Positions 16,499-25,468 of a DNA stretch of 64,000 nucleotides are shown piece by piece (the first letter of the stretch is position 1; each line of letters starts with the position of its first letter). The stretch spans positions 3,470,001-3,534,000 of the forward strand of contig NZ_CP049905.1 of assembly GCF_011305535.1 (NCBI RefSeq), read 5' to 3'. A program made the translations under genes and the position numbers. The notes beneath the pieces were generated by a model that had not been told where the DNA came from, did no database searches, and saw nothing but the letters and a program-made list of their open reading frames with translations. The stretch is from Diaphorobacter sp. HDW4B (lineage in GTDB: Bacteria > Pseudomonadota > Gammaproteobacteria > Burkholderiales > Burkholderiaceae_C).

Positions 16499-17539
16499 TC
16501 ACTCTGCCCGGATGTTCTGATCCTTGATGATCTTCCCCATCGTCGCCGTATCCGCCTTGATCCGATTGGCCAGCCCCTCAGGCGAAGACCCCACCGCCTG
16601 CCATCCTTGCTGGAACATCTTGCTGCGCACTTCGGGCGAGCGCGCAATCTCGATCAGCGCATCCGACAGGCGAGCGCGCAGGTTCGCAGGCATGCTTGCA
16701 GGCGCGGCGAATGCGTTCCACATTTCCAGATTCAGATTCGGCACACCGGCCTCTGCCAGGCTGGGTACGTCGGGTGCCAAGGTGCTTCGGCCACCGGCAG
16801 TCACGCCAATGAGGCGCAGCTTGCCGGCTTTTTCCTGAGCGAGCGCGAGTGCTGGTGGCAGCAGGGCCATCTGCAGTTGGCCGCCCAACATGGCTTGCGC
16901 CACTTGTGGGTAGCCGGGGTAGGGCACATGCACGGGGGCGATGCCGGTGCGGGCCTTCATCAGCTCGGTGCCGATGTGGCCGACCGTGCCGACGCCCGGT
17001 GTGCCGTAGCTCCACTTGTCGCCAGCCTTCGTGGCGGAGGCGAGAAACGCGCGGGCGTCCGTGCCGTCCGGTGCGTCGGGCAGATGCACGGGGGCGGTCA
17101 GCACCAGAGGCGAAACGCCGACCAGCGTGAGCGGTGCCAGATCCTTCTGCGGGTTGTACGGAACGCGCTTGTTGATCAGTTTGGCGATGGTGAGGTTGCC
17201 GTTGATGAACAGGCCAATGGTGTGATCGTCCCTGGATTTGGCGATGTAGTCGGCCGCGATGTTGCCGCCCGCGCCCACCTTGTTTTCGACGATGACCGGC
17301 TGGCCGAGCATCTTGGACAGCGGCTCGGCGAAAGTGCGCGCGGTCAGGTCGGGCGACGAGCCACCGGGGAAGCCGACGACGATGCGCAGCGGCTTGTTGG
17401 GCCAACCGGGCGTGGTGGCAGCAGCGCTTGTGTCGGCGGCGGTTGCGGTCGTCGAGAAGGCGATGAGCCCGGACGTGGCGGCCAGCGCCAGAGTCAGAAC
17501 GCTGCGGCGGCGGGCAGTTGAAATGCGGGAGAGCGACAT
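16499..17539 (-). CDS. Bug family tripartite-tricarboxylate-type solute-binding receptor
   Basis: A 346-residue periplasmic receptor of the Bug (TctC) family, hugely expanded in Burkholderiales. It has a signal peptide (MSLSRISTARRRSVL to TATA, about 1-34), the N-terminal WPNKPLRIVVGFPGGSSPDLTAR motif and NKVGAGGNIAADYIAKS (about 87-103). Bug proteins bind carboxylates or other small organic compounds; no TctA/TctB membrane genes lie beside it, so it is an orphan receptor with unknown ligand. Starts at 17539 or 17557 are possible; longer versions would run through the rpoH terminator. Confidence 0.88.
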   Translation of the reverse strand: MSLSRISTARRRSVLTLALAATSGLIAFSTTATAADTSAAATTPGWPNKPLRIVVGFPGGSSPDLTARTFAEPLSKMLGQPVIVENKVGAGGNIAADYIAKSRDDHTIGLFINGNLTIAKLINKRVPYNPQKDLAPLTLVGVSPLVLTAPVHLPDAPDGTDARAFLASATKAGDKWSYGTPGVGTVGHIGTELMKARTGIAPVHVPYPGYPQVAQAMLGGQLQMALLPPALALAQEKAGKLRLIGVTAGGRSTLAPDVPSLAEAGVPNLNLEMWNAFAAPASMPANLRARLSDALIEIARSPEVRSKMFQQGWQAVGSSPEGLANRIKADTATMGKIIKDQNIRAE

Positions 17540-17562
17540 GAAGATCTGTTCTTTCATCTGCA

Positions 17563-17598
17563 CAAAAACAAAAGCGCGCAGGGTTGAATCTGCGCGCT
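17563..17598 (-). terminator. Terminator of rpoH
   Basis: On the minus strand a 9-bp stem AGCGCGCAG/CTGCGCGCT (17590-17598 with 17573-17581) with an 8-nt loop is followed by TTTGTTTTTG. It lies 54 bases after the rpoH stop. Confidence 0.88.
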
Positions 17599-17651
17599 CT
17601 GGATTATCGCCCCTTGCCTGCAAGGGCGTAGGGTATCGAAAAAGACCGGCT

Positions 17652-18593
17652 TCAAGCGTACTCGGCCAGAGCCTTCTTCATCTTCTTCATGGCGGCTACT
17701 TCGATCTGGCGAATGCGCTCGGCGCTTACGCCATATACAGCGGCCAGCTCGTGCAGCGTCATGCCGCCCGATCCATCGTCGTTCACCTTCAGCCAGCGCT
17801 CTTCCACGATGCGGCGACTGCGTTCGTCGAGGCTTTCCAGAGCGGTCGCAATGCCATCGCTGGCAAGGCGGTCGCGCTGGTGGTTCTCGATCATGGCCGT
17901 GGGCTCATGGTTCGCATCCGACAGGTAGGCGATCGGGCCAAAAGCCTGTTCGCCATCGTCGCTGGGAGACGGATCCAGCAGCACGTCGCCGCCCGACAGA
18001 CGCGTTTCCATCTCGATGACTTCTTCGCGCTTGACATTCAGCTGTTCGGCCACCATATCGATTTCATGGTCGGACAACGTGTCACGCACGACAGCAGCAT
18101 CGTCCATGGCCGAGTCGGCCTTGAAACCTTGCTTCATCGAGCGCAGATTGAAGAACAGCTTGCGCTGGGCCTTGGTGGTCGCCACCTTGACCATGCGCCA
18201 GTTCTTCAAGATGTATTCGTGGATTTCGGCCTTGATCCAGTGCATGGCGTAGGACACCAGACGCACACCCTGATCGGGGTCGAAACGCTTGACGGCCTTC
18301 ATCAGGCCGACATTGCCTTCCTGGATCAGGTCGCCATGCGGCAGCCCGTACCCGAGGTATTGGCGCGAGATGGACACCACCAGACGCAGGTGCGAGAGCA
18401 CCAGACGACCAGCCGAGTCCACATCGTTTTCATTCTGAAGACGCCGGGCAAAAGTCTGTTCTTCCTCAGCGGTGAGCAGAGGCAGACGGTTGACGGCGGA
18501 AATATAGGCATCCAGATTTCCCAGCGGCGGAACCAGCGCCCAAGGGTTGGCAGGCGCCAGAGACGTCGAGGAGGATGCGGTTTGCAGGTTCAT
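17652..18593 (-). CDS. rpoH: RNA polymerase heat-shock sigma factor (sigma-32)
   Basis: A 313-residue group-3-like sigma70 factor of the RpoH type. Region 2 contains DLIQEGNVGLMKAVKRFDPDQGVRLVSYAMHWIKAEI; the RpoH box QRKLFFNLRSMKQ (about 142-154) is diagnostic; region 4.2 with LHELAAVYGVSAERIRQIE (about 282-300) binds the -35 element. I choose ATG at 18593 because AAAGGA lies 8 bases upstream; in-frame ATGs at 18602 and 18626 lack a properly spaced SD and the latter abuts the operator. A CIRCE element lies 35 bases upstream, implying control by HrcA. Confidence 0.95.
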   Translation of the reverse strand: MNLQTASSSTSLAPANPWALVPPLGNLDAYISAVNRLPLLTAEEEQTFARRLQNENDVDSAGRLVLSHLRLVVSISRQYLGYGLPHGDLIQEGNVGLMKAVKRFDPDQGVRLVSYAMHWIKAEIHEYILKNWRMVKVATTKAQRKLFFNLRSMKQGFKADSAMDDAAVVRDTLSDHEIDMVAEQLNVKREEVIEMETRLSGGDVLLDPSPSDDGEQAFGPIAYLSDANHEPTAMIENHQRDRLASDGIATALESLDERSRRIVEERWLKVNDDGSGGMTLHELAAVYGVSAERIRQIEVAAMKKMKKALAEYA

Positions 18594-18627
18594 CAGAGAC
18601 ATCCTTTCATCTTCAATTCGGTTCATA

Positions 18628-18654
18628 TTAGCACTCTGTTGGAGAGAGTGCTAA
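18628..18654. promoter_or_regulatory. CIRCE operator (HrcA-binding site) upstream of rpoH
   Basis: TTAGCACTC, 9 bases, GAGTGCTAA: an exact match to the CIRCE inverted repeat bound by the heat-shock repressor HrcA. On the rpoH strand, TGCTAATAT, which includes the last bases of CIRCE, is a good extended -10 element (TAATAT at 18630-18625), so a bound repressor would block the promoter. Confidence 0.93.
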
Positions 18655-19024
18655 GCGATAAGTTCCGCACTTTTTTACTTGGGTATATGCGAATTTCTGA
18701 TGGGGCTCGGAAAAGCGTGCCCGAACCGCATTTCCCCAATGAAACAGCATTGAACTACTGCTGGAAAACCCTTGCTATAGGCGGTTTTCGACTGTCGTTG
18801 TGCGCAATGCTTGTTGACATTGAACAGCGTATCGACCGCGAAAAGTCCGTGCCTTGGAGGGTCTATTGAACCCGCTTCCGCGTTGTCAAAATTGATAGCG
18901 GAGGCGAGTGATTGAGATGAATCAAGAATGCGGGGAATCCGGTGCCCGCCTTCACAGGTAGGCAGGCGGGCAGCCGGATGGGCATGGCCGCAGCTGTCAG
19001 GCGGCCATGTCAGCAACAGGCAGC
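18655..19024. other. Gene-free gap between rpoH and nitrilase
   Basis: This 370-bp stretch holds the upstream part of the rpoH promoter region and, near 18947-18970, an imperfect hairpin CCCGCC...GGCGGG after the nitrilase stop without a T-run. No supported coding region is seen. Confidence 0.5.
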
Positions 19025-19969
19025 TCACTCCCCAAACGTCGACACCGCCTTCTTCGCCCCCACGTCCACCTTCAACTGAAAGATGTCGGGGCGTGAGTAG
19101 TGGCCCGAGGCGTCGAAGTCGAACTTGCCGCGCGGGACCATGATGGGGTCGATGTCGGCGTAGAGAATGGTTTCGGCCTCGTAGTTGGGGCCGGTCATGA
19201 TGGCGCCGGTCGGGTCGATGATGGCGCTGCCGCCGCGCAGCAGCACGGTTTGCGGGTCGTCGCCGAGGCTGCATTCGAAGTCTTTGGGGTAGGCCTCGCG
19301 GCGCAGGAACTGGCAGGCGGTGAGCACGAAGCAGCGGCCTTCGAGCGCGATGTGGCGCATGGTGGGCAGCCAGGTGTCGCGGTCGTCGGCCGTGGGTGCG
19401 CAGTAGATGCTCACGCCCTGGCTGTACATGTGCATGCGCAGCATGGGCATGTAGTTTTCCCAGCAGATCACGGCGCCGATGCGGCCGTAGGGCGTGTCCA
19501 CGGCCTGCATGGTCGAACCATCGCCGAAGCCCCAGATCAGGCGCTCGCCTGCAGTCGGCATCAGCTTGCGGTGCTTGCCGACGAGGCCGTTCTTGCCGCT
19601 GAAATACAGGGCCGTGCAATACAGCGTGCCGCCGTCGCGCTCGATGCAGCCGATCACCACGACCACGCCGGTTTCGTGCACGGCCTCGTTGAGGATTTCG
19701 ATCTCTTCACCGTTCAGGTCGATGGCCTGCTGGTAGTAGGTGGCGTAGGCATCGCGCGCCGTGGGTTTGCGCAGACCGATGGGGCTGCCGAAGCTGTTGC
19801 CCTTGGGGTAGCCACCCAAAAATGCCTCGGGGAACACCAGCACTTTCGCGCCGTTGCTTGCGGCTTCGCGGATCAGCGATGCTGCTTTGAGCGCGCATTC
19901 GATGCTGTCGGTGGGGATGGAAGAGGCCTGGATCACTGCGGCCTTGAAGGGCTTGGTCGCTGTCGTCAT
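19025..19969 (-). CDS. Nitrilase (carbon-nitrogen hydrolase)
   Basis: A 314-residue nitrilase-superfamily enzyme of the true nitrilase branch, hydrolysing a nitrile to acid and ammonia. The catalytic triad is complete: Glu48 (VFPEAFLGGYPKG), Lys135 (GKHRKLMPT) and Cys169 (VICWENYMPMLR). The WENYMP sequence after the cysteine is characteristic of arylacetonitrile/aliphatic nitrilases rather than amidases. The start is fixed at 19969 by AGGAG 11 bases upstream. It stands alone, divergent from cutA; no aldoxime dehydratase or transporter is adjacent, so the substrate is open. Confidence 0.9.
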   Translation of the reverse strand: MTTATKPFKAAVIQASSIPTDSIECALKAASLIREAASNGAKVLVFPEAFLGGYPKGNSFGSPIGLRKPTARDAYATYYQQAIDLNGEEIEILNEAVHETGVVVVIGCIERDGGTLYCTALYFSGKNGLVGKHRKLMPTAGERLIWGFGDGSTMQAVDTPYGRIGAVICWENYMPMLRMHMYSQGVSIYCAPTADDRDTWLPTMRHIALEGRCFVLTACQFLRREAYPKDFECSLGDDPQTVLLRGGSAIIDPTGAIMTGPNYEAETILYADIDPIMVPRGKFDFDASGHYSRPDIFQLKVDVGAKKAVSTFGE

Positions 19970-20151
19970 GTCTTGTCGTCTCCTGCGGTCATTGGAATTT
20001 GAGTGTCTGTCGCGCACTCTTTTATACGCGAGTTGCCTGACGGCGGGCCTTATCCGGCACGCGCTGGCGGTGAATTGCGATCGGGATTCCGCAGCGTGGC
20101 GACGAGGGACAATGCGCTCTTGAATTCAGCCAAGGACGAGAAGGAAAAGCG

Positions 20152-20487
20152 ATGCGCGAACTCGACACCCACATGCCGCCCGTGAGCGTGCTGACCACGA
20201 CCGTCGGCAAGGAAGAAGATGCGCGCCGCTTGGCGAGCGAAGCGGTGAGCCACCGGCTCGCGGCCTGCGTGCAGGTGGAGCCGATCACGTCGCACTACGT
20301 GTGGCAAGGCACACAGTGCGAGGACGCGGAATGGCGGCTGGTGTTCAAGACCTTGCCGACCGGCATGTTCGCGTTGCTGCGCTGGCTGCGCGGCACGCAT
20401 CCCTACGACCTGCCGCAGATTCTGGTGCGCGAGGAGCAGGCCTCGCGGGAATATGCGGCGTGGGTCGAGGACCGTTTGAAGGTCTGA
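20152..20487 (+). CDS. cutA: CutA divalent-cation tolerance protein
   Basis: A 111-residue CutA protein, a small trimeric ferredoxin-fold protein linked to copper tolerance. It shows VLTTTVGKEEDARRLA (about 13-28), the conserved RLAACVQV (about 35-42) with Cys39, SHYVWQGT, and the C-terminal HPYDLPQIL (about 83-91) that is nearly invariant. Length is normal. It is convergent with the serine hydrolase gene, 15 bp apart. Confidence 0.92.
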   Translation: MRELDTHMPPVSVLTTTVGKEEDARRLASEAVSHRLAACVQVEPITSHYVWQGTQCEDAEWRLVFKTLPTGMFALLRWLRGTHPYDLPQILVREEQASREYAAWVEDRLKV

Positions 20488-20502
20488 AAAGTCAGTCTGT
20501 GA

Positions 20503-22092
20503 TCAGGCCGCCTTGCCCGGTTTCTTGCTGACGATTTCTGGCAGCGAGGTGGCGCTCGAATTCACGTTCACGCTGCGGCTGATGCGCACGTAAGGGCCGT
20601 TGAAGCGGCACACCACCTTGTCGCGGAAGGCCGATTCGACGAAGGTCCAGGTCATCTCGAACGTGCGTGCGTCGGTCCATTCACCGGTCGCCACCACGCG
20701 CATGTTGTCGGGCTGGTATTCGTGGTGCAGCTTGTTGCCGGTGATGGTGGTCGAGCCTTCCACGGCCTTGCCGATGCCGCATTGCACGACATGCGTGCCG
20801 CGGTCGTCTTCCATCGTGAAGCGGCATTGGCCTTCGCTGAAATCGAACTTCACCGCGCTGATCTTTTCTGCGTTGTCGGCAAACTCGTATTTGCGGCCCG
20901 AGATGGTTTCGGCCAGCGGCGAATGCGTGGCGCGCGGTGCGGGCAGCAACTGCAGTTGCTTGAGGCGCGACGGCAGCTTGCTGTTCGCAGTGGACTTGCC
21001 TGCGGTCTCGAACGCCTTGGGGAAATGCTTGTAGACCGCCTTGGACAGAAAGCCCGCGCCCGAAGGGTTCGCGCAGTTCATGGCAATCACCGCATTGTGT
21101 TCGGGGAACACCATCGAGTACTGACCGAAGAGGCCATCGGCCAGATACACGCCGTTCGGGCCGAGCCACCATTGGTAGCCATATTGGCCGGGCGTGTGCG
21201 GCTGCTGCACGGCTTTCACCCACTCGGCGGGCAGCAGTTGCTTGCCGTTCCACTGGCCGTTCTGCGCATGCAGAATGCCGAGCTTGAGCGCATCGACGGT
21301 CTTCCACGACAGGCCGTTCGCGCCGGGTGAAATGCCTTCCGGGCCCACATCCCACTCGTAGCCGGAAATGCCCAGCGGCTCGAAGAAGCGTGTCTTCAGA
21401 TAGTCCGCCGTGGACTGGCCCGTGGTCTTGGTGACGATGGCCGACAGCATGTAGGTGGCGGCGCTGGTGTAGACGAACTTGGTGCCGGGCTCGAACTTCA
21501 CCGGGATCTTGAAAAACTCCGCAATCCAGCTTGTCTTGATGGGACGCCACACCGAGCCCGAGGTCATCTTCTCGTGGCCGGTGCGCATGGTCAGCAGATC
21601 GCGCACGGTCATCGCGGCGAGATGCGTGCTCACGTCGGCGGGCAGGTGTTCGGGGAAGAACGAGACCACCTTGTCATCGAGTTTGAAGCGGCCTTCGGCA
21701 ATCGCCATGCCGACGGCGCTGGCGGTGACGCTCTTGGTGAGCGAGTGCGTCATGTGGATGCGCTCGGGGCCGTAGGGCTGCCACCAGCCCTCGGCCACCA
21801 CATGGCCGCTGCGCCACAGCATGAAGCCGTGCATCTCGTAGGCGTTGCGCTCGACCTCGTCGAGAAAATCCATGATGGCTGCGGACGAAACGCCTTGCGC
21901 CTCGGGCGTGCTGCGCAGCAGGCCATCCTTGGGAACCACGAGCGGTGACGCGGCGCTGCGTGCGAACGCCCCACCGACCGACATGGCCGCCGCGCCGCCC
22001 AGCGACAGGCGCAACAGGCCGCGTCGCGATAGCTCGAATGATGAGGTGGAGGAAGTGGGTGAAGTGAGAATGGAGGACGAAGTTGTCTGCAT
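20503..22092 (-). CDS. Tat-exported serine hydrolase, beta-lactamase class C/EstB-like
   Basis: A 529-residue protein of the class C beta-lactamase/esterase fold. The N-terminus has a twin-arginine signal (SRRGLLRLSLGGAA, about 22-35). The catalytic SxxK is SLTK in MTHSLTKSV (about 118-126) and the second-motif tyrosine is in FVYTSAATYML. A C-terminal domain of about 130 residues follows the catalytic one, as in many EstB-like proteins. The start is ATG 22092, with AGGAG 5 bases upstream; an ATG at 22107 is possible. It lies downstream of the flavin dehydrogenase genes on the same strand, 110 bp away, so it might belong to the same pathway, e.g. lactone or ester cleavage; this is inference. 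Confidence 0.83.
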   Translation of the reverse strand: MQTTSSSILTSPTSSTSSFELSRRGLLRLSLGGAAAMSVGGAFARSAASPLVVPKDGLLRSTPEAQGVSSAAIMDFLDEVERNAYEMHGFMLWRSGHVVAEGWWQPYGPERIHMTHSLTKSVTASAVGMAIAEGRFKLDDKVVSFFPEHLPADVSTHLAAMTVRDLLTMRTGHEKMTSGSVWRPIKTSWIAEFFKIPVKFEPGTKFVYTSAATYMLSAIVTKTTGQSTADYLKTRFFEPLGISGYEWDVGPEGISPGANGLSWKTVDALKLGILHAQNGQWNGKQLLPAEWVKAVQQPHTPGQYGYQWWLGPNGVYLADGLFGQYSMVFPEHNAVIAMNCANPSGAGFLSKAVYKHFPKAFETAGKSTANSKLPSRLKQLQLLPAPRATHSPLAETISGRKYEFADNAEKISAVKFDFSEGQCRFTMEDDRGTHVVQCGIGKAVEGSTTITGNKLHHEYQPDNMRVVATGEWTDARTFEMTWTFVESAFRDKVVCRFNGPYVRISRSVNVNSSATSLPEIVSKKPGKAA

Positions 22093-22202
22093 GAGGTCTC
22101 CTGACACGTTGTTGTGATTGACTGGCTGACGCGCAGATTCTGGTGAGCGAATCTGTCAATCTGCTGTCATTCCTCGGTCAGGATTCCTTGCTGCGGAAAG
22201 CC

Positions 22203-23747
22203 TCAAAAGTATCGGCGGTAGCCCTGCTTGCGTCGGTTGAAGAACCACCACAGCACCAGCGCAACGACCAGTGCGAGCACGCCGAGCGACGGTGCGATGT
22301 AGGGCTGCAACTGGGCCAGCGGCGGCTGCGGTCCGCCATTGCGCGCAAGCTGCACATCGGCCGCAGAGATCTTGCCTGCGGTGGCCGGGCCGTAGTGCTG
22401 CAGCACGTGGTTGGCGATGGCAGCGATCTGCTCGTTGGTGAGCGGATCGACATAGGATTTTTCATCGAAGCGCGGCATCAGCACTTCCTTGCCGGCGGCG
22501 TTGCGCTGCACGCCGTAGAGGATGGCGGCGATCAGGTTGTCGGGCCTGCCCAGTCCCGTGGCGGTGTTGCGATACAGCGATGGATAGGCCTGATCCGGCG
22601 TGCCCGAACCCGATGCCTGATGACAGCTTGCGCAGTAGGCGCTGAACAGCGATGCGCCCGAGGTCACTGCTTCCACACTGTTCTGAGGGCGGCTGCCGCG
22701 CTGCATGGGCTCTTCGCTGTGGGCCGTGCCTTGCGCATGTGCGCCCTCGGTGCGGTTGGCGTCGGCCGCATCGCGAAGGGGGGGCAGGGCCTTGAGGTAC
22801 ACAGCCATCGCGCGCAGATCGGATTCGGGCAGAAACTGCAGGCTGTTTTCCACCGCTTCGGCCATACCGCCCGCCGCCTGGCCCTTGCCTTCGGCGCGGC
22901 CGGTGCGCAGGTATTGCACGAGCTCTTCCACGCTCCACGCGCCGATGCCGCTGACCGGATCGGAGGTGATGTTGGGCGCAAACCAGGGGCCGAGCTGCGC
23001 GCCCGCAAACGCGCGTGACTTGTCGGCGGCCATCAGCGCATTGCGCGGTGTGTGGCATGCCGCGCAGTGCTCCAGCGCTTCCACCAGATAGGCGCCGCGA
23101 TTCCATTCGGGGCTTTTCGACGCATCGGGTGCGAAGCGCTTCTTGTCGAGAAACAGCGTGTTCCAGCCCAGCATGCTCATGCGGATGTTGAACGGAAACG
23201 GCAGCTTCGTTGCCTGCACGGCCTGATCGACGGCGGGCACGCCTTGCATCAGATAGACGTAGAGCGCATGCAGGTCTTCGTCTGTCATCTGCGTGTACGA
23301 GTCGTATGGCATCGCAGGGTAGAGATGCGCGCCGTCCTTGCGCTTGCCTTCGCGCACGGCGCGCGACAAGTCTTCTTCCGAATAGTGACCGATGCCATGC
23401 GTTTTCGATGGCGTGATGTTGGTCGAGACGATGGCTCCGAGCGGCGTCTGCATCACGTAGTTGCCTGCCAATGGCTTGCCGCCGCCGGGCGCGGTGTGGC
23501 AGCCCGCGCAGTCGCTGGCCAGCGCCACCATGCGGCCTTTTTCGATGAACTGCGCGGTTTCCTTGGGCAGAGCGGAGAGCTGTTCGGCGCTGGGTTTGGG
23601 GGTCGTGGGGGTGGTGGGCTGTTCTGTCTGCGCGAAGCTCGCGTGGGGCAACAGCAAGCCGCCGAGTGCGAGTGCGCCGAAAAATGATGACCGAAGTGTC
23701 GAGCGGAGTATTGAGCGAAGGGATGATGATGTGCCGCGCATGTTCAT
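22203..23747 (-). CDS. Tri-heme cytochrome c subunit of a membrane flavin dehydrogenase
   Basis: A 514-residue exported cytochrome with three CxxCH heme sites: CAGCH (about 79-83), CAACH (about 226-230) and CASCH (about 372-376), and a C-terminal membrane anchor (about 486-505). A signal peptide (helix about 19-38) precedes. This is the cytochrome subunit of alcohol, gluconate, sorbitol and FAD-glucose dehydrogenase complexes, passing electrons to quinone or the oxidase. Its ATG overlaps the dehydrogenase stop (TGATG), showing coupling. An AAGGGG site precedes the start; ATG at 23741 is an alternative. Confidence 0.92.
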   Translation of the reverse strand: MNMRGTSSSLRSILRSTLRSSFFGALALGGLLLPHASFAQTEQPTTPTTPKPSAEQLSALPKETAQFIEKGRMVALASDCAGCHTAPGGGKPLAGNYVMQTPLGAIVSTNITPSKTHGIGHYSEEDLSRAVREGKRKDGAHLYPAMPYDSYTQMTDEDLHALYVYLMQGVPAVDQAVQATKLPFPFNIRMSMLGWNTLFLDKKRFAPDASKSPEWNRGAYLVEALEHCAACHTPRNALMAADKSRAFAGAQLGPWFAPNITSDPVSGIGAWSVEELVQYLRTGRAEGKGQAAGGMAEAVENSLQFLPESDLRAMAVYLKALPPLRDAADANRTEGAHAQGTAHSEEPMQRGSRPQNSVEAVTSGASLFSAYCASCHQASGSGTPDQAYPSLYRNTATGLGRPDNLIAAILYGVQRNAAGKEVLMPRFDEKSYVDPLTNEQIAAIANHVLQHYGPATAGKISAADVQLARNGGPQPPLAQLQPYIAPSLGVLALVVALVLWWFFNRRKQGYRRYF

Positions 23748-25399
23748 CACCCCTTGCCCAAGGCTTTCTGGATGGAGTCGGCCGACTTGATGCCGAGCGC
23801 CGCCATGGTGAGAGTGGAATTCACCACGCTGGCCGACGCCATCGGGCCGCCGCCGGGCAGCCACAGGTTGTCGTGGTCCCACGCGCGGCAGTCGCCGTTG
23901 ACGACCGAGTCTTTGGCGCTCGTGCCCATGATGGTGCCGCCCATGATGTGGTTGTTGGCGTTCAGCGATGTGGTGATGTTGAATTCCGTCGCACCGAACA
24001 GCGTGCCGATGTGGGTGAGCTGCTTTTTCGAAGCCTCGTAGCCCTTGCGCACATAGTCGCCCACGTCGTAGTACACGTCGGGGCAGGGCAGGCCGTGCGG
24101 GTCTTTGCGGGTGGTGCTCAGCGTCACGCGGTTGTTGGGATCGGGCAGCGGTTCAAGGCTGATCGACAGGTCCACACCATGCGACGAGCGGCGGCGGATT
24201 TCCGCGTCGAGCGCCTTGCCCGCGAGGCCCATCTGCAGCGCCTGTTGCGTGGCAGCCGTCACGCGCGAGATGTTGTTGATGATGATCTTGGTGGCCGAGT
24301 ATTCATGGCGGAAAGCACCGTCGCGCGGCCCCACCATGCAACTGCTTTGCGCGGGACCGCGGCCAATCCACATGGGCTCGTTGGCCAGAAAATTGCAGTG
24401 AAAACCGGAGTGGTCCATCATGTTGCGACCCACTTGATCCGAGCTGTTGGCGATGCCCTTGGGGTTCTTGTCGTTGGCCGCGATCAGCAGCAGGCGCGGC
24501 GTTTCGAGCGCATTGCATGCCAGCACGAAATGCTTGCCTTCGGCCTTGTGCGAGACATGGTCCTTGTCGTACCAGTGCACGGCGGTCACTCGGTTGTTGG
24601 CGTCGGTGTCGATGCGGTAGACCACGGCTTCGGCGATCACCTTGGCACCTTTGGCTTCGGCGGATTGCACGTGGTGGATGCCGTTGTACATCGCGCCGAT
24701 CGGGCAGATCGGCTGGCAGTTGTTGTTGCCGCAGCAGGTGGGGCGGCTGCGCCAGGGGCGCGTGCTGCGGCCCTGCGGAATCGGCACGCTGCGGTAGCCG
24801 TGCGGGTTCACCACATCGGCGATGCGTTGGTCCGCATGGCCCCAGGGCACCATGTCCATGGGGTAGGGCTTGCTGCGCTCGCTGGGTGACTGCTGCGCCG
24901 CGTCGTTGGGGCCCGCCACGCCCATCTCTTCTTCGGCGCGGCAGTAGTAGGGCTCGATCTCTTCGTAGCCGATCGGCCAGTCGCGGCCCACGCCGTAGGT
25001 GGTTTGCATCTTGAAGTCCACCGGCAGATGCCGCCAGCAGGATGCGGCCCAGTGCCAAGTCGTGCCGCCCACCACTTTCAGATAGCCTTGCTGAAAGCCC
25101 TTGCCGTCGGGGCCGGTCAGACCGACATAGTTGTTGGGCGGCCAGTACAGCGGCGCGGGCGCCATGGGCGATTGTGGATATAGGCCCTGGTAGTCCGCCC
25201 CCGCGCGGTTGGCGAACGGCATGTTGCGCCAGTTCTCCACCGCCTGTGCGCGCTGGATGCGCGGGCCGGCATCGAGCATCAACACTGCATGGCCCGCGCC
25301 CGCGAGTTGATCGGCCATGAGCGCGCCCACGACGCCGGTGCCGACGATGACGACATCGGCCTGCGCATCGCCATTGTTGTGAATGACTGGAGCTTTCAT
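23747..25399 (-). CDS. GMC-family FAD dehydrogenase catalytic subunit with 3Fe-4S-type cysteine cluster
   Basis: A 550-residue flavoprotein that oxidises a sugar or alcohol in the periplasm. The FAD Rossmann motif is VIVGTGVVGALMADQLA (about 17-33). Cysteines 222, 223, 228 and 232 (TCCGNNNCQPICPIG) have the same relative spacing as the cluster reported for the Burkholderia FAD-glucose dehydrogenase alpha subunit, where three bind a 3Fe-4S centre. The C-terminal GMC active-site region includes NNHIMGGTIMG and PGGGPMASASVVNSTLT. It has no signal peptide and is expected to be exported by the Tat system with the small subunit. Glucose, sorbitol, gluconate or another polyol could be the substrate. 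Confidence 0.9.
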   Translation of the reverse strand: MKAPVIHNNGDAQADVVIVGTGVVGALMADQLAGAGHAVLMLDAGPRIQRAQAVENWRNMPFANRAGADYQGLYPQSPMAPAPLYWPPNNYVGLTGPDGKGFQQGYLKVVGGTTWHWAASCWRHLPVDFKMQTTYGVGRDWPIGYEEIEPYYCRAEEEMGVAGPNDAAQQSPSERSKPYPMDMVPWGHADQRIADVVNPHGYRSVPIPQGRSTRPWRSRPTCCGNNNCQPICPIGAMYNGIHHVQSAEAKGAKVIAEAVVYRIDTDANNRVTAVHWYDKDHVSHKAEGKHFVLACNALETPRLLLIAANDKNPKGIANSSDQVGRNMMDHSGFHCNFLANEPMWIGRGPAQSSCMVGPRDGAFRHEYSATKIIINNISRVTAATQQALQMGLAGKALDAEIRRRSSHGVDLSISLEPLPDPNNRVTLSTTRKDPHGLPCPDVYYDVGDYVRKGYEASKKQLTHIGTLFGATEFNITTSLNANNHIMGGTIMGTSAKDSVVNGDCRAWDHDNLWLPGGGPMASASVVNSTLTMAALGIKSADSIQKALGKG

Positions 25400-25468
25400 A
25401 TCGGATCGTGGTGGTTTGTGGGTGCGTGTGTTTTTCTTGTGAGCGCGGATCGGTCTGCGAGCGTGGGG

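Noticed and set aside
18596-18626. Longer N-terminus for RpoH starting at 18626 or 18602
   Set aside because: ATG 18626 abuts the CIRCE operator and predicted -10 box and has no spaced SD; AAAGGA fits only ATG 18593.
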